NCBI RefSeq assembly: GCF_018861145.1
Contig: NZ_JAHKQT010000004.1
Span: 171,963-235,962 of the forward strand
DNA from: Poseidonibacter lekithochrous
GTDB lineage: Bacteria; Campylobacterota; Campylobacteria; Campylobacterales; Arcobacteraceae
Length of the DNA: 64,000 nucleotides
Direction of reading: 5' to 3'
Part shown: positions 47,635 to 57,079 of the stretch, in pieces
Layout of the letters: each line of letters opens with the position of its first letter
Position numbering within the stretch: position 1 is the stretch's first letter
Notes under the pieces: generated by a model
The model's input: the letters and a program-made list of their open reading frames with translations, nothing else
The model's database searches: none
What the model was told of the DNA's origin: nothing
Program-made: the position numbers and the translations under genes

Positions 47635-47910
47635 CTAAAAAAGTTCCATGAAAAAAAATGCTAAAACAAAGAAAAGAAGAAATAAAATTTTTTGCTTTTT
47701 ACTTAGAAGTTTCCATAAAAATACTTTTCCATTATTATATGAAGTATTTAATAGTTTATATTTTTGAGTACCCCAAATAAATATAAACCATAAGCAAATA
47801 GGTAAAATAATCGCACCAATATAATAAAATAGTATTAAAGCATCAGTGCTAATAAAAGTTTTAAATGTAAGAAAATTGATAAGACCTGAATTAAAGATAC
47901 TAACTTCCAA
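47635..47910 (-). CDS. small membrane protein
   Basis: 91 aa with two strong hydrophobic helices (about 22-46 and 72-89) and a basic loop between. TTG start preceded by AAAGG at good spacing. No family recognised; the presence of the start signal supports it as a gene. Confidence 0.55.
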   Translation of the reverse strand: MEVSIFNSGLINFLTFKTFISTDALILFYYIGAIILPICLWFIFIWGTQKYKLLNTSYNNGKVFLWKLLSKKQKILFLLFFVLAFFFMELF

Positions 47911-48018
47911 ATAAAACCTTTCTATAAATAAGAAATATTATATCTAAAAGCAGATAACTAAAGATTTAATTATTCATTAACGTTTTTACTTTATAATATA
48001 CAATAATTAAGGATTACA

Positions 48019-48333
48019 ATGAATAATTATTTAAAAATCTTACAAGAAAAAGCTAAAAAAATTGATGCAGATATAACAATATGTGGTTATGATAAAGAAT
48101 GTATTAAAGATACTCTAGCTGCTAAAGTACGCTCAAACTTAGAAAAGGAAGACATCTCCATAATTAAAGAAAAAGCCTTGCAAATCGATGCTCTTACAAA
48201 TACTACTAATATAGATAAAACATTACTTCTAGATGCAATAGAAAGAAGAATCAAAGAAATTTTGGAAGAAGAAAATGAACGATATACAAGTATGGAAATA
48301 CAACAAAACTTTATGCCTTTAGATTTAGGCTAA
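48019..48333 (+). CDS. hypothetical protein, 104 aa
   Basis: Soluble, helix-rich, charged protein. Repeated KA-D-T patterns around residues 10-35 and 50-75 look like a twofold repeat of about 40 residues. TAAGGA ribosome binding site before the ATG. No family recognised. Confidence 0.6.
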   Translation: MNNYLKILQEKAKKIDADITICGYDKECIKDTLAAKVRSNLEKEDISIIKEKALQIDALTNTTNIDKTLLLDAIERRIKEILEEENERYTSMEIQQNFMPLDLG

Positions 48334-48361
48334 AATGATTTACCTAGTGCAAATTTTATAT

Positions 48362-48568
48362 TTATCTTTTCTCTTCAATTTGAATTTTATTTTCAATTTT
48401 TTGGATAAGCTTTTTAACTATTTCGACTTCTTCTTTAGAAATACTATCATCTTTAATTTTTAGTTTTTCCAATTTTATATTAAATTTTAGTAATATCTCT
48501 TCATATTTAGTTGTTTTTTTATTTTTATTAATTAGTTTTTGTAGTTTAATTTTAAGTTTTTCATACAT
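48362..48568 (-). CDS. hypothetical small coiled-coil protein
   Basis: 68 aa, almost wholly a Lys/Glu/Leu/Ile heptad helix (KLKIKLQKLINKNKK...EEVEIVKKLIQKIENKI). AAGGAA before the ATG. Could be non-functional low-complexity sequence, but the start signal and intact frame favour a gene. Confidence 0.45.
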   Translation of the reverse strand: MYEKLKIKLQKLINKNKKTTKYEEILLKFNIKLEKLKIKDDSISKEEVEIVKKLIQKIENKIQIEEKR

Positions 48569-48712
48569 AATATTCCTTATTCAAGGATATTACATAAATA
48601 CTGTTACATTTTAATTACATTGTTTATTTTAGAGGATTTTAACTTTTTTTAAATTTGTATCAGAAAAAATTATTTGTGATAATTTGCATATTTTCCTTTT
48701 AAATACTTATAC

Positions 48713-48733
48713 TAATCGATATATTATCGATTA
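48713..48733. promoter_or_regulatory. operator-like palindrome
   Basis: TAATCGATA and TATCGATTA form a perfect inverted repeat with a three-base centre, overlapping the TATACT box and lying in the -35 region of a second TATAAT box. Typical layout for a repressor site; protein unknown. Confidence 0.45.
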
Positions 48734-48808
48734 AGGATACCGTATAATTTAAACTTTCATTCAATATATTTAGTTTAAATTCATAACAAGTTTTATGTAG
48801 ATTTCGTC

Positions 48809-48853
48809 AAAATCTGACTTCGACGTACTAAAAGTACGCCTTTGTCAGATTTT
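48809..48853. terminator. nested hairpin downstream of guaA
   Basis: AAAATCTGAC pairs with GTCAGATTTT over ten bases, enclosing a second stem CGTACT/AGTACG. It lies 30 bases beyond the guaA stop codon on the minus strand and also ends any plus-strand transcript from the upstream spacer. T run is short. Confidence 0.6.
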
Positions 48854-48882
48854 AGTGGAAGATTCGTGAAATTCTTAAGAAA

Positions 48883-50418
48883 TTATTCCCACTCAATTGT
48901 TGCTGGTGGCTTAGAAGAAATATCATACACAACTCTATTAATTCCATCAACTTCATTAATGATTCTTCTTGAGATTGTTTCTAATATTTCATGTGGAATA
49001 TATGCAAAAGTTGCTGTCATTCCATCTGTTGCATTTACTATTCTTACACAAACAGTATTATCATAAGTTCTATTATCACCCATAACTCCTACTGATTTTA
49101 CATTTAGAAGTACTGTAAATGCTTGCCATGTTTTATCGTAGTAACCAGTTGATCTTAATACATCTAACATGATAGTATCTGCTTTTCTTAAGATTTCTAA
49201 ATCAGGAGTATTAACATCACCCATGATTCTAATAGCAAGACCGGGTCCAGGGAAAGGATGTCTTCCTATCATATCTTTAGGAAGTCCAAGTTCAAGTCCT
49301 AAAAGTCTTACTTCATCTTTGAAAATTTCTCTTAAAGGTTCGATTAATTCAAAAGTCATCCAATCAGGTAAACCACCAACATTATGATGTGATTTGATTG
49401 TTTTAGAAGGTCCTTTAACTGATACAGATTCAATAACATCAGTATAAAGTGTACCTTGTGCTAAGAACTCAATACCATCGTGTTTTTTAGCTTCTTTATC
49501 AAATACTTCAATAAATGTTTCACCAATAATTTTTCTTTTTTTCTCAGGATCAGTTACACCTTCAAGTTTAGTAAGAAATTCTTCACTTGCATCAACTGTA
49601 ATTAAAGGAACCCCACGAGCTTTAAACATAGCTTCAACTTGAGGTCTTTCATTTGCTCTTAATAATCCATTATCAACAAATACAGGGACTAACTGATTAC
49701 CAATAGCTTCAGCTAAAAGCGTAGCAACTACAGAACTGTCAACTCCACCTGAAACACCACATAATACTTTTTTATTTCCAACTTGTTCTTTTATTTTTGC
49801 AATTTGTTCTTTTGCAAAAGAACCCATATTCCAAGTTGATTCACAATGACAAATATGTTTTGCAAAGTTTTTAAGAAGTTTACTTCCTTCATCTGAGTGA
49901 TATACTTCTGGATGAAATTGGAAAGCATAGATACTTCTATGAGTATCAGCAATTGCAGCATATGGTGAGTTTTCACTAGTTGCAATTTTTTCAAAACCTG
50001 TAGGAATATTTTCAACTCTATCTCCGTGAGACATCCATACAGTTTGTCCATCTGTTGTATCTTTGAATATTGGATTTTCTTTTTCAAAGTTTAACTTTGC
50101 TTTTCCATATTCATGATGATCAGCAGGTATTACAGAACCTCCAAAGTGTTGTGAAATTAATTGCATACCATAACAAATTCCTAAAATTGGAAGACCAAGT
50201 TCAAAAATTGTTGTATCTGGATGGTAAGAATCTTCAGCATAAACAGAAGCAGGACCTCCCGAAAGGATAATACCTTTTGGTGTTCTAGCCATTATATCTT
50301 CGATACTTTCACTATAAGGTACTATTTCAGAATAAACACCTGATTCTCTAAGTTTTCTAGCAATAATTTGTGTATATTGACTACCAAAATCTAATACTAC
50401 AATTGGTACATGTTTCAT
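48883..50418 (-). CDS. guaA: GMP synthase (glutamine-hydrolysing)
   Basis: Makes GMP from XMP, ATP and glutamine. 511 aa, the usual length. The class I amidotransferase domain has its nucleophile Cys82 in GICYGMQL and the His/Glu pair in FHPEVYH; the ATP pyrophosphatase domain has P-loop [10 protein letters not shown] near residue 222, and the C-terminal dimerisation domain ends [16 protein letters not shown]. All motifs intact. Single gene. Confidence 0.97.
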   Translation of the reverse strand: MKHVPIVVLDFGSQYTQIIARKLRESGVYSEIVPYSESIEDIMARTPKGIILSGGPASVYAEDSYHPDTTIFELGLPILGICYGMQLISQHFGGSVIPADHHEYGKAKLNFEKENPIFKDTTDGQTVWMSHGDRVENIPTGFEKIATSENSPYAAIADTHRSIYAFQFHPEVYHSDEGSKLLKNFAKHICHCESTWNMGSFAKEQIAKIKEQVGNKKVLCGVSGGVDSSVVATLLAEAIGNQLVPVFVDNGLLRANERPQVEAMFKARGVPLITVDASEEFLTKLEGVTDPEKKRKIIGETFIEVFDKEAKKHDGIEFLAQGTLYTDVIESVSVKGPSKTIKSHHNVGGLPDWMTFELIEPLREIFKDEVRLLGLELGLPKDMIGRHPFPGPGLAIRIMGDVNTPDLEILRKADTIMLDVLRSTGYYDKTWQAFTVLLNVKSVGVMGDNRTYDNTVCVRIVNATDGMTATFAYIPHEILETISRRIINEVDGINRVVYDISSKPPATIEWE

Positions 50419-50529
50419 ATATTAATATCCTCGTTTGATTTTATATAAATCTATTATTAGTTGCGATTATATCTAAAAAGTTGTAAATATTTAGTTAAGT
50501 AGAAGAATAAAGAAGTTTAATTTTTTTAC

Positions 50530-50566
50530 AAAAAAAAAGCTACCAAAATAAATTGATAGCTTTTAA
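50530..50566 (-). terminator. rho-independent terminator of nhaD
   Basis: On the minus strand AGCTATCA pairs with TGGTAGCT (one G-T pair) and is followed by a run of nine T. It starts about 30 bases after the nhaD stop. Confidence 0.8.
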
Positions 50567-50593
50567 AAGTTAGATTTAGAAAAAAGACTTAAC

Positions 50594-51973
50594 TTAGTGC
50601 CCTATTCCTAACATTTGATATTGAACATACCAAACTCCAATAGATACAAAGTAACCTATTACAATAATCCAAGCATATTTCATATGTGCACCAAATGTAT
50701 AAATACCATGTAGTTTACCCATAACACCTACACCAGCAGCAGATCCGAATGAAATCATAGATCCACCAACACCAGCTGTAAGTGTAACAAGCATCCATTG
50801 TTCAAGACCCATAGTTGGGTTTGCTTTTAGAACTGCTGACATAACAGGAACGTTATCAACAATTGCTGATAAGAATCCTACACCAATATTTGACCATGTA
50901 GCTCCTAACACTGAAGGATCATAAACAATAGCAGCTAAACCTAACCAACCAATAAAGTATAAAGCACCTACAGCTGCTAAAATACCAAAGAAGAACATTA
51001 ATGTATTATTTTCAATTTTAGCCATTGAATGGAAAATATTAAAGTGATCTACACCATATTTTCTTTTTAATCCATAAGAATAAATTTTTAATAATGAAAG
51101 ACCGAACATCATTCCCCACATTGCTGGAAGATGTAATACTTGATGTGACATAACTGCACAGAAAATTGTAAATACACCTAAAAACATAACAACTTTAGCA
51201 CCTTCACTCATTACAGGTTTAACTTCTTTTGTAACATCAAATTCAGGAACTTCATCTGGAACGAATCTAGCTAAAATAAATGCTGTTACTAAGTAACCAA
51301 TAATTGAAGCTGGAAATAAGAATAAGAAATCAGTAAATGAACCTTTTCCTGCTGTCCATGCCATAAGCGTAGTAATATCACCAAATGGAGACCAAGCACC
51401 ACCAGCATTTGCTGCAACAACGATATTAATAGCACCTGGTACTAAGAAATCTTTTCTTGTTTTTTCAATTGTAATTAATACAGTTGATAAAATAAGAGCA
51501 GTAGTTAAGTTATCTGCAATAGGAGAGATAAAGAATGCTAAAATACCAGTTACCCAAAATAACTTTCTGTATGTATATCCCTTTGAAACTAGTTTATATT
51601 TTAATGCATCAAAAACACTCATATGGATTAATGACTCAATATATGTCATTGCAACAAATAAGAAGAAGAAAATCTCAGCAATTTCTAAGATAAGATGTTG
51701 TGCTTGTGTATGAACTAAGCCCATATCCATATTATTTAAAGAATAATAAATCGCAACTAACATAAACATAAATGTACCTATAAATAAAGCAGGTTTTGCT
51801 TTATCTATCTCGTATTTTTCCTCAGCTGCTACAAAATAGTATCCAACTATGAAAATAAATAGACATGCGAATCCAACCCATGTCATTGTAACATCAGGTA
51901 TTGCACCAGTACTTGCAGAACTTGCAAATAAAGAAACTGATGATACCAGTAATGTCAATAATAATTTTAACAT
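50594..51973 (-). CDS. nhaD: Na+/H+ antiporter NhaD
   Basis: 459 aa with a signal-like first helix and about 12 further helices. The ISPIADNLTTAL and NIVVAANAGGAWSPFGDITTLM blocks are the conserved ion-transporter region of the NhaD family, with functional Asp and Ser/Thr residues. Exchanges sodium for protons, fitting a marine or saline habitat. AGGAGAA before the ATG. The spacer to nadB holds a fragment similar to the nadB 3' end. Confidence 0.92.
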   Translation of the reverse strand: MLKLLLTLLVSSVSLFASSASTGAIPDVTMTWVGFACLFIFIVGYYFVAAEEKYEIDKAKPALFIGTFMFMLVAIYYSLNNMDMGLVHTQAQHLILEIAEIFFFLFVAMTYIESLIHMSVFDALKYKLVSKGYTYRKLFWVTGILAFFISPIADNLTTALILSTVLITIEKTRKDFLVPGAINIVVAANAGGAWSPFGDITTLMAWTAGKGSFTDFLFLFPASIIGYLVTAFILARFVPDEVPEFDVTKEVKPVMSEGAKVVMFLGVFTIFCAVMSHQVLHLPAMWGMMFGLSLLKIYSYGLKRKYGVDHFNIFHSMAKIENNTLMFFFGILAAVGALYFIGWLGLAAIVYDPSVLGATWSNIGVGFLSAIVDNVPVMSAVLKANPTMGLEQWMLVTLTAGVGGSMISFGSAAGVGVMGKLHGIYTFGAHMKYAWIIVIGYFVSIGVWYVQYQMLGIGH

Positions 51974-51982
51974 TAATTCTCC

Positions 51983-52069
51983 TTAATATAATGCGCTCCA
52001 AGTAAAGTTACTTGTGAGCTGTTTGTAAATAGATTTTGCCGTAAAAAGCCTTAAAAATAATACAAAATG
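51983..52069 (-). pseudogene. degenerate copy of the nadB 3' end
   Basis: About 28 codons (HFVLFLRLFTAKSIYKQLTSN and on) that resemble the last residues of NadB (LLFLRLLTAKAIIQSAIN). The DNA aligns well around CTTAAAAATAATA and the GTAAA..GCCGTAAA region on the plus strand. No ribosome binding site or start. Likely a leftover from a partial duplication. Confidence 0.6.
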
Positions 52070-52118
52070 TAAATTTTCTGTCAAGAAAATGTCAACTTTT
52101 TTTGAAGTCTTCAGATTA

Positions 52119-53570
52119 TCATTTATTTTTAATAAAATGTGCGCCCATAGATTCTTTCCTATTAATAGCACTTTGAATAATAGCTTTTGCTGTAAGCAAT
52201 CTTAAAAATAATAATCTTCCCACATCTTTTTGTAAATATTCTTCAATCTCTAATAATGCAGATTCCAATTCTTTAGGATCTCTTACAATTGAAGCTGCTT
52301 TCCACATAATTTTTCTTAGATTGTTTTTAATTTTTTTATCTATTTCTTGATTTCTTGTGTATAATTTTATTGTTTTTGTATAATTTTCACGTGATATTTT
52401 AAAATTTTCTTTTAAAGAATTTTCAACTGCAATTTGAGAGAAAACAAGCCCTTCTAATAATGAATTAGAAGCTAATCTATTAGCCCCATGAACACCTGAA
52501 CAAGCCACTTCACCAACTGCATAAAGATTTTTTATACCTTTTACCTTTGCATCAAGAGTTGTTTCAATTCCTCCCATTGCATAATGAAAAGCAGGAGAAA
52601 TTGGAACTTTTTGCGAAGGCAAGTTATAACCTAAATCTTTTAAATTTGAATATATATTAGGAAATCTTTTCATAAAGTATTTTTTTGTAAACATATCTAA
52701 AGATAAAAAAACACCTAAGCCAGTTTTTTTATGATAATCAAAAATAGAACGACTTACAATATCTCTTGGAGCTAGTTCTTCATCTTCATGATAATCTTTT
52801 AAAAATCTATAACCATTTTCATCAACAATATGTGCACCTTCACCTCTTAAAGCCTCTGAAAGTAAAGGTTTTCTAGCAAAGTGAGTCCCTTTTACAACTG
52901 TAGGATGAAATTGCATCATTTCCATATCTTTTAAGCTTAGACCTTTATGTGAAATTAAGCCTTGGATTTCCCCAGCAATTGCAGTAGAATTAGTATGATA
53001 TCGATAAAGAGAACCAATACCTCCACTTGCAATAATAGTATTATGAGCATAAACAACTCTTTGTTCAGTTTCAGAAGTAAAAAACTGAACTCCGTAACAA
53101 ATACCATCTTGAATTAATAAATCATTTACAACTGCATTAGTTATCATCTCATGTTTACAATGTTCAAGTAAAAAAACATGAATCATTCTTCCTGTAGCAT
53201 CACCATCAGCATGAAGAATTCTACTTCTAGAATGTGCTGCTTCTTTTGTATATGCTAGTTTACCCTTATCATTTAAATCAAACTTTAAACCTGATTCAAT
53301 TAGATTTTTTACAGCTTTTAAAGATCTTTTACTTAAAAGTTCTACTGCTTTAACATCATTATAATTAACACCAGCAGTCATTGTATCTTGAATATGAACA
53401 GGAATATCAACATCATCAACAGCAGTTGCTATTCCACCTTGGGCCCAAAAAGTATTACAATCCCATGGAGATTTTTTACATAATACTAAAACTTTTTTAT
53501 CTGCAGGAATAAGTCTTGCAGCATTTAAACCTGCAATTCCTGTTCCTATTATTATATAGTCATATATCAT
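52119..53570 (-). CDS. nadB: L-aspartate oxidase
   Basis: First enzyme of NAD synthesis from aspartate: oxidises it to iminoaspartate. 483 aa with the FAD-binding GTGIAGLNAA near the start, the active-site HSRSRILHADGDATGR block (residues near 120-135), EALRGEGAHIVDENG, and GEVACSGVHGANRLASNSLLEG, all intact. Its ATG overlaps the stop of the small lipoprotein gene (TAATG). Confidence 0.95.
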   Translation of the reverse strand: MIYDYIIIGTGIAGLNAARLIPADKKVLVLCKKSPWDCNTFWAQGGIATAVDDVDIPVHIQDTMTAGVNYNDVKAVELLSKRSLKAVKNLIESGLKFDLNDKGKLAYTKEAAHSRSRILHADGDATGRMIHVFLLEHCKHEMITNAVVNDLLIQDGICYGVQFFTSETEQRVVYAHNTIIASGGIGSLYRYHTNSTAIAGEIQGLISHKGLSLKDMEMMQFHPTVVKGTHFARKPLLSEALRGEGAHIVDENGYRFLKDYHEDEELAPRDIVSRSIFDYHKKTGLGVFLSLDMFTKKYFMKRFPNIYSNLKDLGYNLPSQKVPISPAFHYAMGGIETTLDAKVKGIKNLYAVGEVACSGVHGANRLASNSLLEGLVFSQIAVENSLKENFKISRENYTKTIKLYTRNQEIDKKIKNNLRKIMWKAASIVRDPKELESALLEIEEYLQKDVGRLLFLRLLTAKAIIQSAINRKESMGAHFIKNK

Positions 53571-53716
53571 TATTTTAAAACTTCTTTATTACTTTTTATT
53601 TTTGTTGTTTTATCCGACACATAAACAGGGTCGCCCTTATAACCACAAGCACTAAAAGATAATACAAAACCTGCTATAATTAACATATGAAAAAATTGAA
53701 TGAAATACTTAGTCAT
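53570..53716 (-). CDS. small LptM-like lipoprotein
   Basis: 48 aa. A signal peptide of about 22 residues ends in the lipobox FSAC; the mature end starts CGYKGDP, the conserved motif of LptM/YifL-type lipoproteins that help the LPS-export machine fold. I extend the start to the ATG at 53716, which gives a positive charge before the hydrophobic core; the ATG at 53686 has a weaker leader. Its first 30 bases overlap the start of the gene on the other strand. The stop is shared with the nadB start (TAATG), so translation is coupled. Confidence 0.72.
   Translation of the reverse strand: MTKYFIQFFHMLIIAGFVLSFSACGYKGDPVYVSDKTTKIKSNKEVLK
53675..53680 (+). promoter_or_regulatory. TATAAT box directly before the 53687 gene
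   Basis: The TATAAT ends six bases before the ATG at 53687, which would put transcription start at or within the start codon; no ribosome binding site lies between, which suggests a leaderless message. Confidence 0.5.
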
Positions 53717-54103
53717 CTTAAAAATAATCCTGAATTCAGAAAGATTAACACATCATCTACAGTAGAAAAGTTCGTAGATGTACTTCCTTTAAAATTGAAA
53801 AAGGGAGTTAAGTTTGGCTATATAAAAGGTCAAACTCTATATTTTGTACTAACCCATCCTGTTTATAAAATGGAGTTTGAGTATAACAAAGCAGATATAA
53901 AATCATTATTAAAAAATGCAAATTTTAAAAATGTAAATGAAATAGCTTTCTTTGTAACAAACAAAATTGAAAGAAAATCAAAAAAAACGATTGAAGAACC
54001 TTTATATGAAGAGCGTTCAAATGGAGTATTTATAAATAAAGCAAAAAATCAAACTCTTTATAAAAAATTTGAAGATATTAGAAATATTATAAAAAAGTCT
54101 TAA
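53687..54103 (+). CDS. hypothetical protein, possibly DUF721/DciA-like
   Basis: 138 aa, basic, with a central beta-rich block (FGYIKGQTLYFVLTHPVYKMEF) reminiscent of DUF721-type proteins, but not a firm match. No ribosome binding site; a TATAAT lies six bases upstream. The 3' end overlaps the YgjP-like gene by 17 bases in convergent orientation. The 5' end overlaps the lipoprotein gene on the other strand. Confidence 0.6.
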   Translation: MKKLNEILSHLKNNPEFRKINTSSTVEKFVDVLPLKLKKGVKFGYIKGQTLYFVLTHPVYKMEFEYNKADIKSLLKNANFKNVNEIAFFVTNKIERKSKKTIEEPLYEERSNGVFINKAKNQTLYKKFEDIRNIIKKS

Positions 54104-54680
54104 ATAAAGCTTCTCTTTCTTTATAATTGGGACAGTAATTTTCCACTAAATCCCAAAACTTTTTTGAATGATTTTTATGTTTTATATGTGCTAACTCATG
54201 TATTACTACATATTCAGCAATTTGTATTGGAAACTTACATAATTGTGTATTAAAATTTAAGCCATTTTTATAATTACAAGAGCCCCACGTTCTTTTATTT
54301 TTTCTATATTTTATTGATGTTGGATAAAGTTTCATTAGTTTTGAGTATTTTTCTACTAAAGGAGGAATTATTTCTTCTATTTTATTTCTGTAAAACTTAT
54401 CAATATTTATGATTTGATAATCATTTAATTTCTGTATTTTACCAAAATATAAAAATTCATCTTCTGCTAAAGTATTTGAAGTAACTTTATTTAAGCCTTT
54501 TATTAGCCATATTTTTTTTCTTTCAAGTAATTCTTTTGCATCTTGTATTGAAAAATAGATATTTGCCTTAATTTGTATTTCTTTTTTATTTACAATTCTT
54601 AGATAACAATGTTTAATACTCTTTTTATTTACGAGTTTAACCGTAACTACCAAAGAATCAAGATTATACTGAAATTCCAA
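54087..54680 (-). CDS. YgjP-like metallopeptidase-domain protein (DUF45)
   Basis: 197 aa. The zinc motif HELAHIKHKNH is near residue 158 and the RTWGSC block near 128, both signatures of the YgjP/WLM-like family. Thought to be a zinc metallopeptidase; target unknown. Single gene. Confidence 0.87.
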   Translation of the reverse strand: MEFQYNLDSLVVTVKLVNKKSIKHCYLRIVNKKEIQIKANIYFSIQDAKELLERKKIWLIKGLNKVTSNTLAEDEFLYFGKIQKLNDYQIINIDKFYRNKIEEIIPPLVEKYSKLMKLYPTSIKYRKNKRTWGSCNYKNGLNFNTQLCKFPIQIAEYVVIHELAHIKHKNHSKKFWDLVENYCPNYKEREALFKTFL

Positions 54681-54704
54681 GCTTTTCCTTAAGATTATTT
54701 TTGT

Positions 54705-54710
54705 TATAAT
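54705..54710 (+). promoter_or_regulatory. -10 box of the aspC-fieF-like operon
   Basis: TATAAT, about 53 bases before the aspC ATG and following a T-rich stretch, as in sigma-70-type promoters of this group. No -35 is clearly seen. Confidence 0.5.
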
Positions 54711-54762
54711 TTATGAATTATATCATATAAATATGATCAATATTACATAAGAGGAAACATTA

Positions 54763-55932
54763 ATGAAAATTGCAAACAGAATGGAGAATCTATCTCCATC
54801 AGTTACTATGGCAATTACAGCCCTAGCAAGAGAGCTAAAAGCTCAAGGTAAAGATATATTAAGTTTTAGTGCAGGAGAACCTGATTTTAATACTCCAGAA
54901 GTTATTAAACAAGCAGCAATTCAAGCTATTATAGATGGACATACAAAATATACAGCCGTTGAGGGAATTACTCAAACCAAACAAGCAATCATTAATAAAT
55001 TAAAAAGAGACCATAATCTAGAATATAATTTAGACAACATTATCATTAGTAATGGAGCAAAACACTCACTATTTAATCTTTTTCAAGTATTAATTGAAAA
55101 AGGTGATGAAGTAATTATTCCTGCACCATATTGGGTTACATATCCAGAGCAAGTAAAATACTCTGATGGAATTCCTGTAATTATTGAGACAGATGACTCA
55201 AATGATTTTAAAATCACTGCAGAGCAATTAAAAAATGCAATTACTGATAAAACAAAAATTTTACTATTAAACACACCTTCAAATCCATCAGGTGCTGTTT
55301 ATACAAAAGAAGAATTAGAAGAAATTGCAAAAATTCTTGAAGGTACGAATATAATTGTTCTATCTGATGAAATGTATGAAAAAATCATGTACGATGGTAA
55401 AAAATTTACAGCAGTAGCTGAAATATCAAAAGACATGTATGAAAGAACTGTTACAATTAATGGTTTAAGTAAAGCAGTTGCAATGACTGGATGGAGATTT
55501 GGATATTTGGCAACTCCAAATGTTGAACTTGTAAAAAATATGACAAAATTACAAGGTCAAGTAACTTCAAATGTAAACTCAATCACACAATATGCTGCTA
55601 TTCCAGCTCTTGAAGGTGAAGCTGATGAAACAATGGAAATCATGAGAAAAGAGTTTGAAAAAAGAAGAAATGTTGCAGTTAAATCTTTTAATGATATTAA
55701 AGGATTAACTTGTTTTAATCCAGATGGTGCATTCTACTTATTTATAAATATTCAAGGTGTTACGTCTGATTCTATGAAGTTTTGTGCAGATTTATTAGAA
55801 GAAAAAGGAGTAGCTTTAGTACCAGGACTTGCTTTTGGAACTGAAGGTTATGTTAGATTCTCTTTTGCTACAGATTTAGAAACAATAGAAGAAGGAATTA
55901 GAAGAATCAAAGAGTTTGTAGAGAATAAATAA
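54763..55932 (+). CDS. aspC: aspartate aminotransferase-like PLP enzyme
   Basis: 389 aa class I aminotransferase. The PLP-binding Lys237 is in NGLSKAVAMTGWRFGY, with the Asn of LLLNTPSNPSG and Tyr of SDEMYEK also conserved; GWRFGY holds the Arg that binds the substrate carboxylate. Transfers amino groups between aspartate and 2-oxoglutarate, and may act on other amino acids. Next gene starts two bases after the stop. Confidence 0.9.
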   Translation: MKIANRMENLSPSVTMAITALARELKAQGKDILSFSAGEPDFNTPEVIKQAAIQAIIDGHTKYTAVEGITQTKQAIINKLKRDHNLEYNLDNIIISNGAKHSLFNLFQVLIEKGDEVIIPAPYWVTYPEQVKYSDGIPVIIETDDSNDFKITAEQLKNAITDKTKILLLNTPSNPSGAVYTKEELEEIAKILEGTNIIVLSDEMYEKIMYDGKKFTAVAEISKDMYERTVTINGLSKAVAMTGWRFGYLATPNVELVKNMTKLQGQVTSNVNSITQYAAIPALEGEADETMEIMRKEFEKRRNVAVKSFNDIKGLTCFNPDGAFYLFINIQGVTSDSMKFCADLLEEKGVALVPGLAFGTEGYVRFSFATDLETIEEGIRRIKEFVENK

Positions 55933-55934
55933 GT

Positions 55935-56819
55935 ATGACTTTACAAAAAAAAGCTACAGTCGTTTCTTCATCAGTTGCGGCTTTACTCACTATTATTAAA
56001 CTGATAATAGGAATAGCTAGTGGATCAGTTGCTGTTTTAGCTTCGGCAATTGATTCTATTCTTGATATGTTTGTATCACTTTTTAACTATTTTGCCATAT
56101 CAAATTCTGAAAAACCAGCAGATAGAGAGTTTAACTATGGGAGAGGTAAAATTGAAGCATTAGCTTCCGTAATTGAAGGTTCAATTATTACTGTATCTGG
56201 ATTATTCTTACTTTATCAAGCAATACAAAAAGCAATAAATGGTGAAATATCTAAATATGTTGAAACATCAATTATTGTTATGATTATCTCACTTATTATC
56301 ACAATATTTTTAGTAATTTATTTAAATAAGGTTGCTAAAAAAACCAACTCAATGGTTATTAAAGCTGATGCATTACACTATAAAACAGATGTTTATTCAA
56401 ATATTGCAGTTTTATCATCATTAGTTCTTGTGCATTTAACAGGTTATGAGTTAATTGATGTACTTGTAGGAAGTGGTATTGCTTTATATATTATTTATTC
56501 TGCTTATGAATTAATTCATGATGGTGTTTTAGTTTTATTAGATAGAGCAGTTGATAGTGATTTAGTTGAAAATATTGAAAATATTATTAAACATGATGAT
56601 AATGTAAATGCATATCACCTTTTAAAAACAAGAGAAGCTGGTCATCAAACTTTTGTTGAAGTACATTTAGTTTTTGATTGTATTATTACACTTATGAATG
56701 CTCATAAAACAAGTGATAGAATTGAACAACAAATAGAAAACTTAGATAAGAATAGAGACTGGATAATTAATATTCATATGGATCCTTATGATGATTCCCA
56801 AATTAATAATGAGAAGTGA
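55935..56819 (+). CDS. cation diffusion facilitator (FieF-like)
   Basis: 294 aa with six helices and a C-terminal cytoplasmic domain. The transport-site Asp residues appear in ASAIDSILDMF and KADALHYKTDVYSN, and the C-terminal region has HLVFD and HKTSDRIE. Exports Zn(II), Fe(II) or similar ions by proton exchange. Starts two bases after aspC, so transcribed with it. Confidence 0.87.
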   Translation: MTLQKKATVVSSSVAALLTIIKLIIGIASGSVAVLASAIDSILDMFVSLFNYFAISNSEKPADREFNYGRGKIEALASVIEGSIITVSGLFLLYQAIQKAINGEISKYVETSIIVMIISLIITIFLVIYLNKVAKKTNSMVIKADALHYKTDVYSNIAVLSSLVLVHLTGYELIDVLVGSGIALYIIYSAYELIHDGVLVLLDRAVDSDLVENIENIIKHDDNVNAYHLLKTREAGHQTFVEVHLVFDCIITLMNAHKTSDRIEQQIENLDKNRDWIINIHMDPYDDSQINNEK

Positions 56820-57079
56820 TTAGCATTTTTTTAATAAAAATTATAAGTTTTAGGTAAAAAATAACTTTTAGTAATAGAGGTGTTTCCAAAAATAAAATCA
56901 TTAGTTAACTTATCAGTAGAATAAAGATTTAGAGGCCAAGATGAGATATAATAAGCTTCTAGGTATTATAAATATAATATAAAACACTCCAAAAAAATAA
57001 TAAATTTTTTATTCTTTAACTATTTTACTTAAATAATAAAGTTTCTTTAGATATACTTAGTCTTATTAAAGGAATTTTT
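56820..57079. other. intergenic region with a possible gene remnant
   Basis: 260 bp. On the minus strand, 56831-56965 reads about 44 codons with coding-like usage (SWPLNLYSTDKLTNDF...) but has no start and is closed upstream by a stop, so it may be the end of a lost gene. The remainder is AT-rich leader before the HD-GYP gene, whose AAAGGA lies before 57080. Confidence 0.35.

Larger units (their letters stand above)
48569..48882. other. structured intergenic region, possible small RNA locus
   Basis: No protein gene. On the plus strand it holds promoter-like boxes (TTGCAT at 48684 and TATACT at 48708, 18 bases apart; TATAAT at 48743), a 9-bp-arm palindrome at 48713-48733, an inverted repeat at 48746-48781 and a long nested hairpin at 48809-48853. 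This layout resembles a short regulated transcript with a terminator. Confidence 0.45.
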
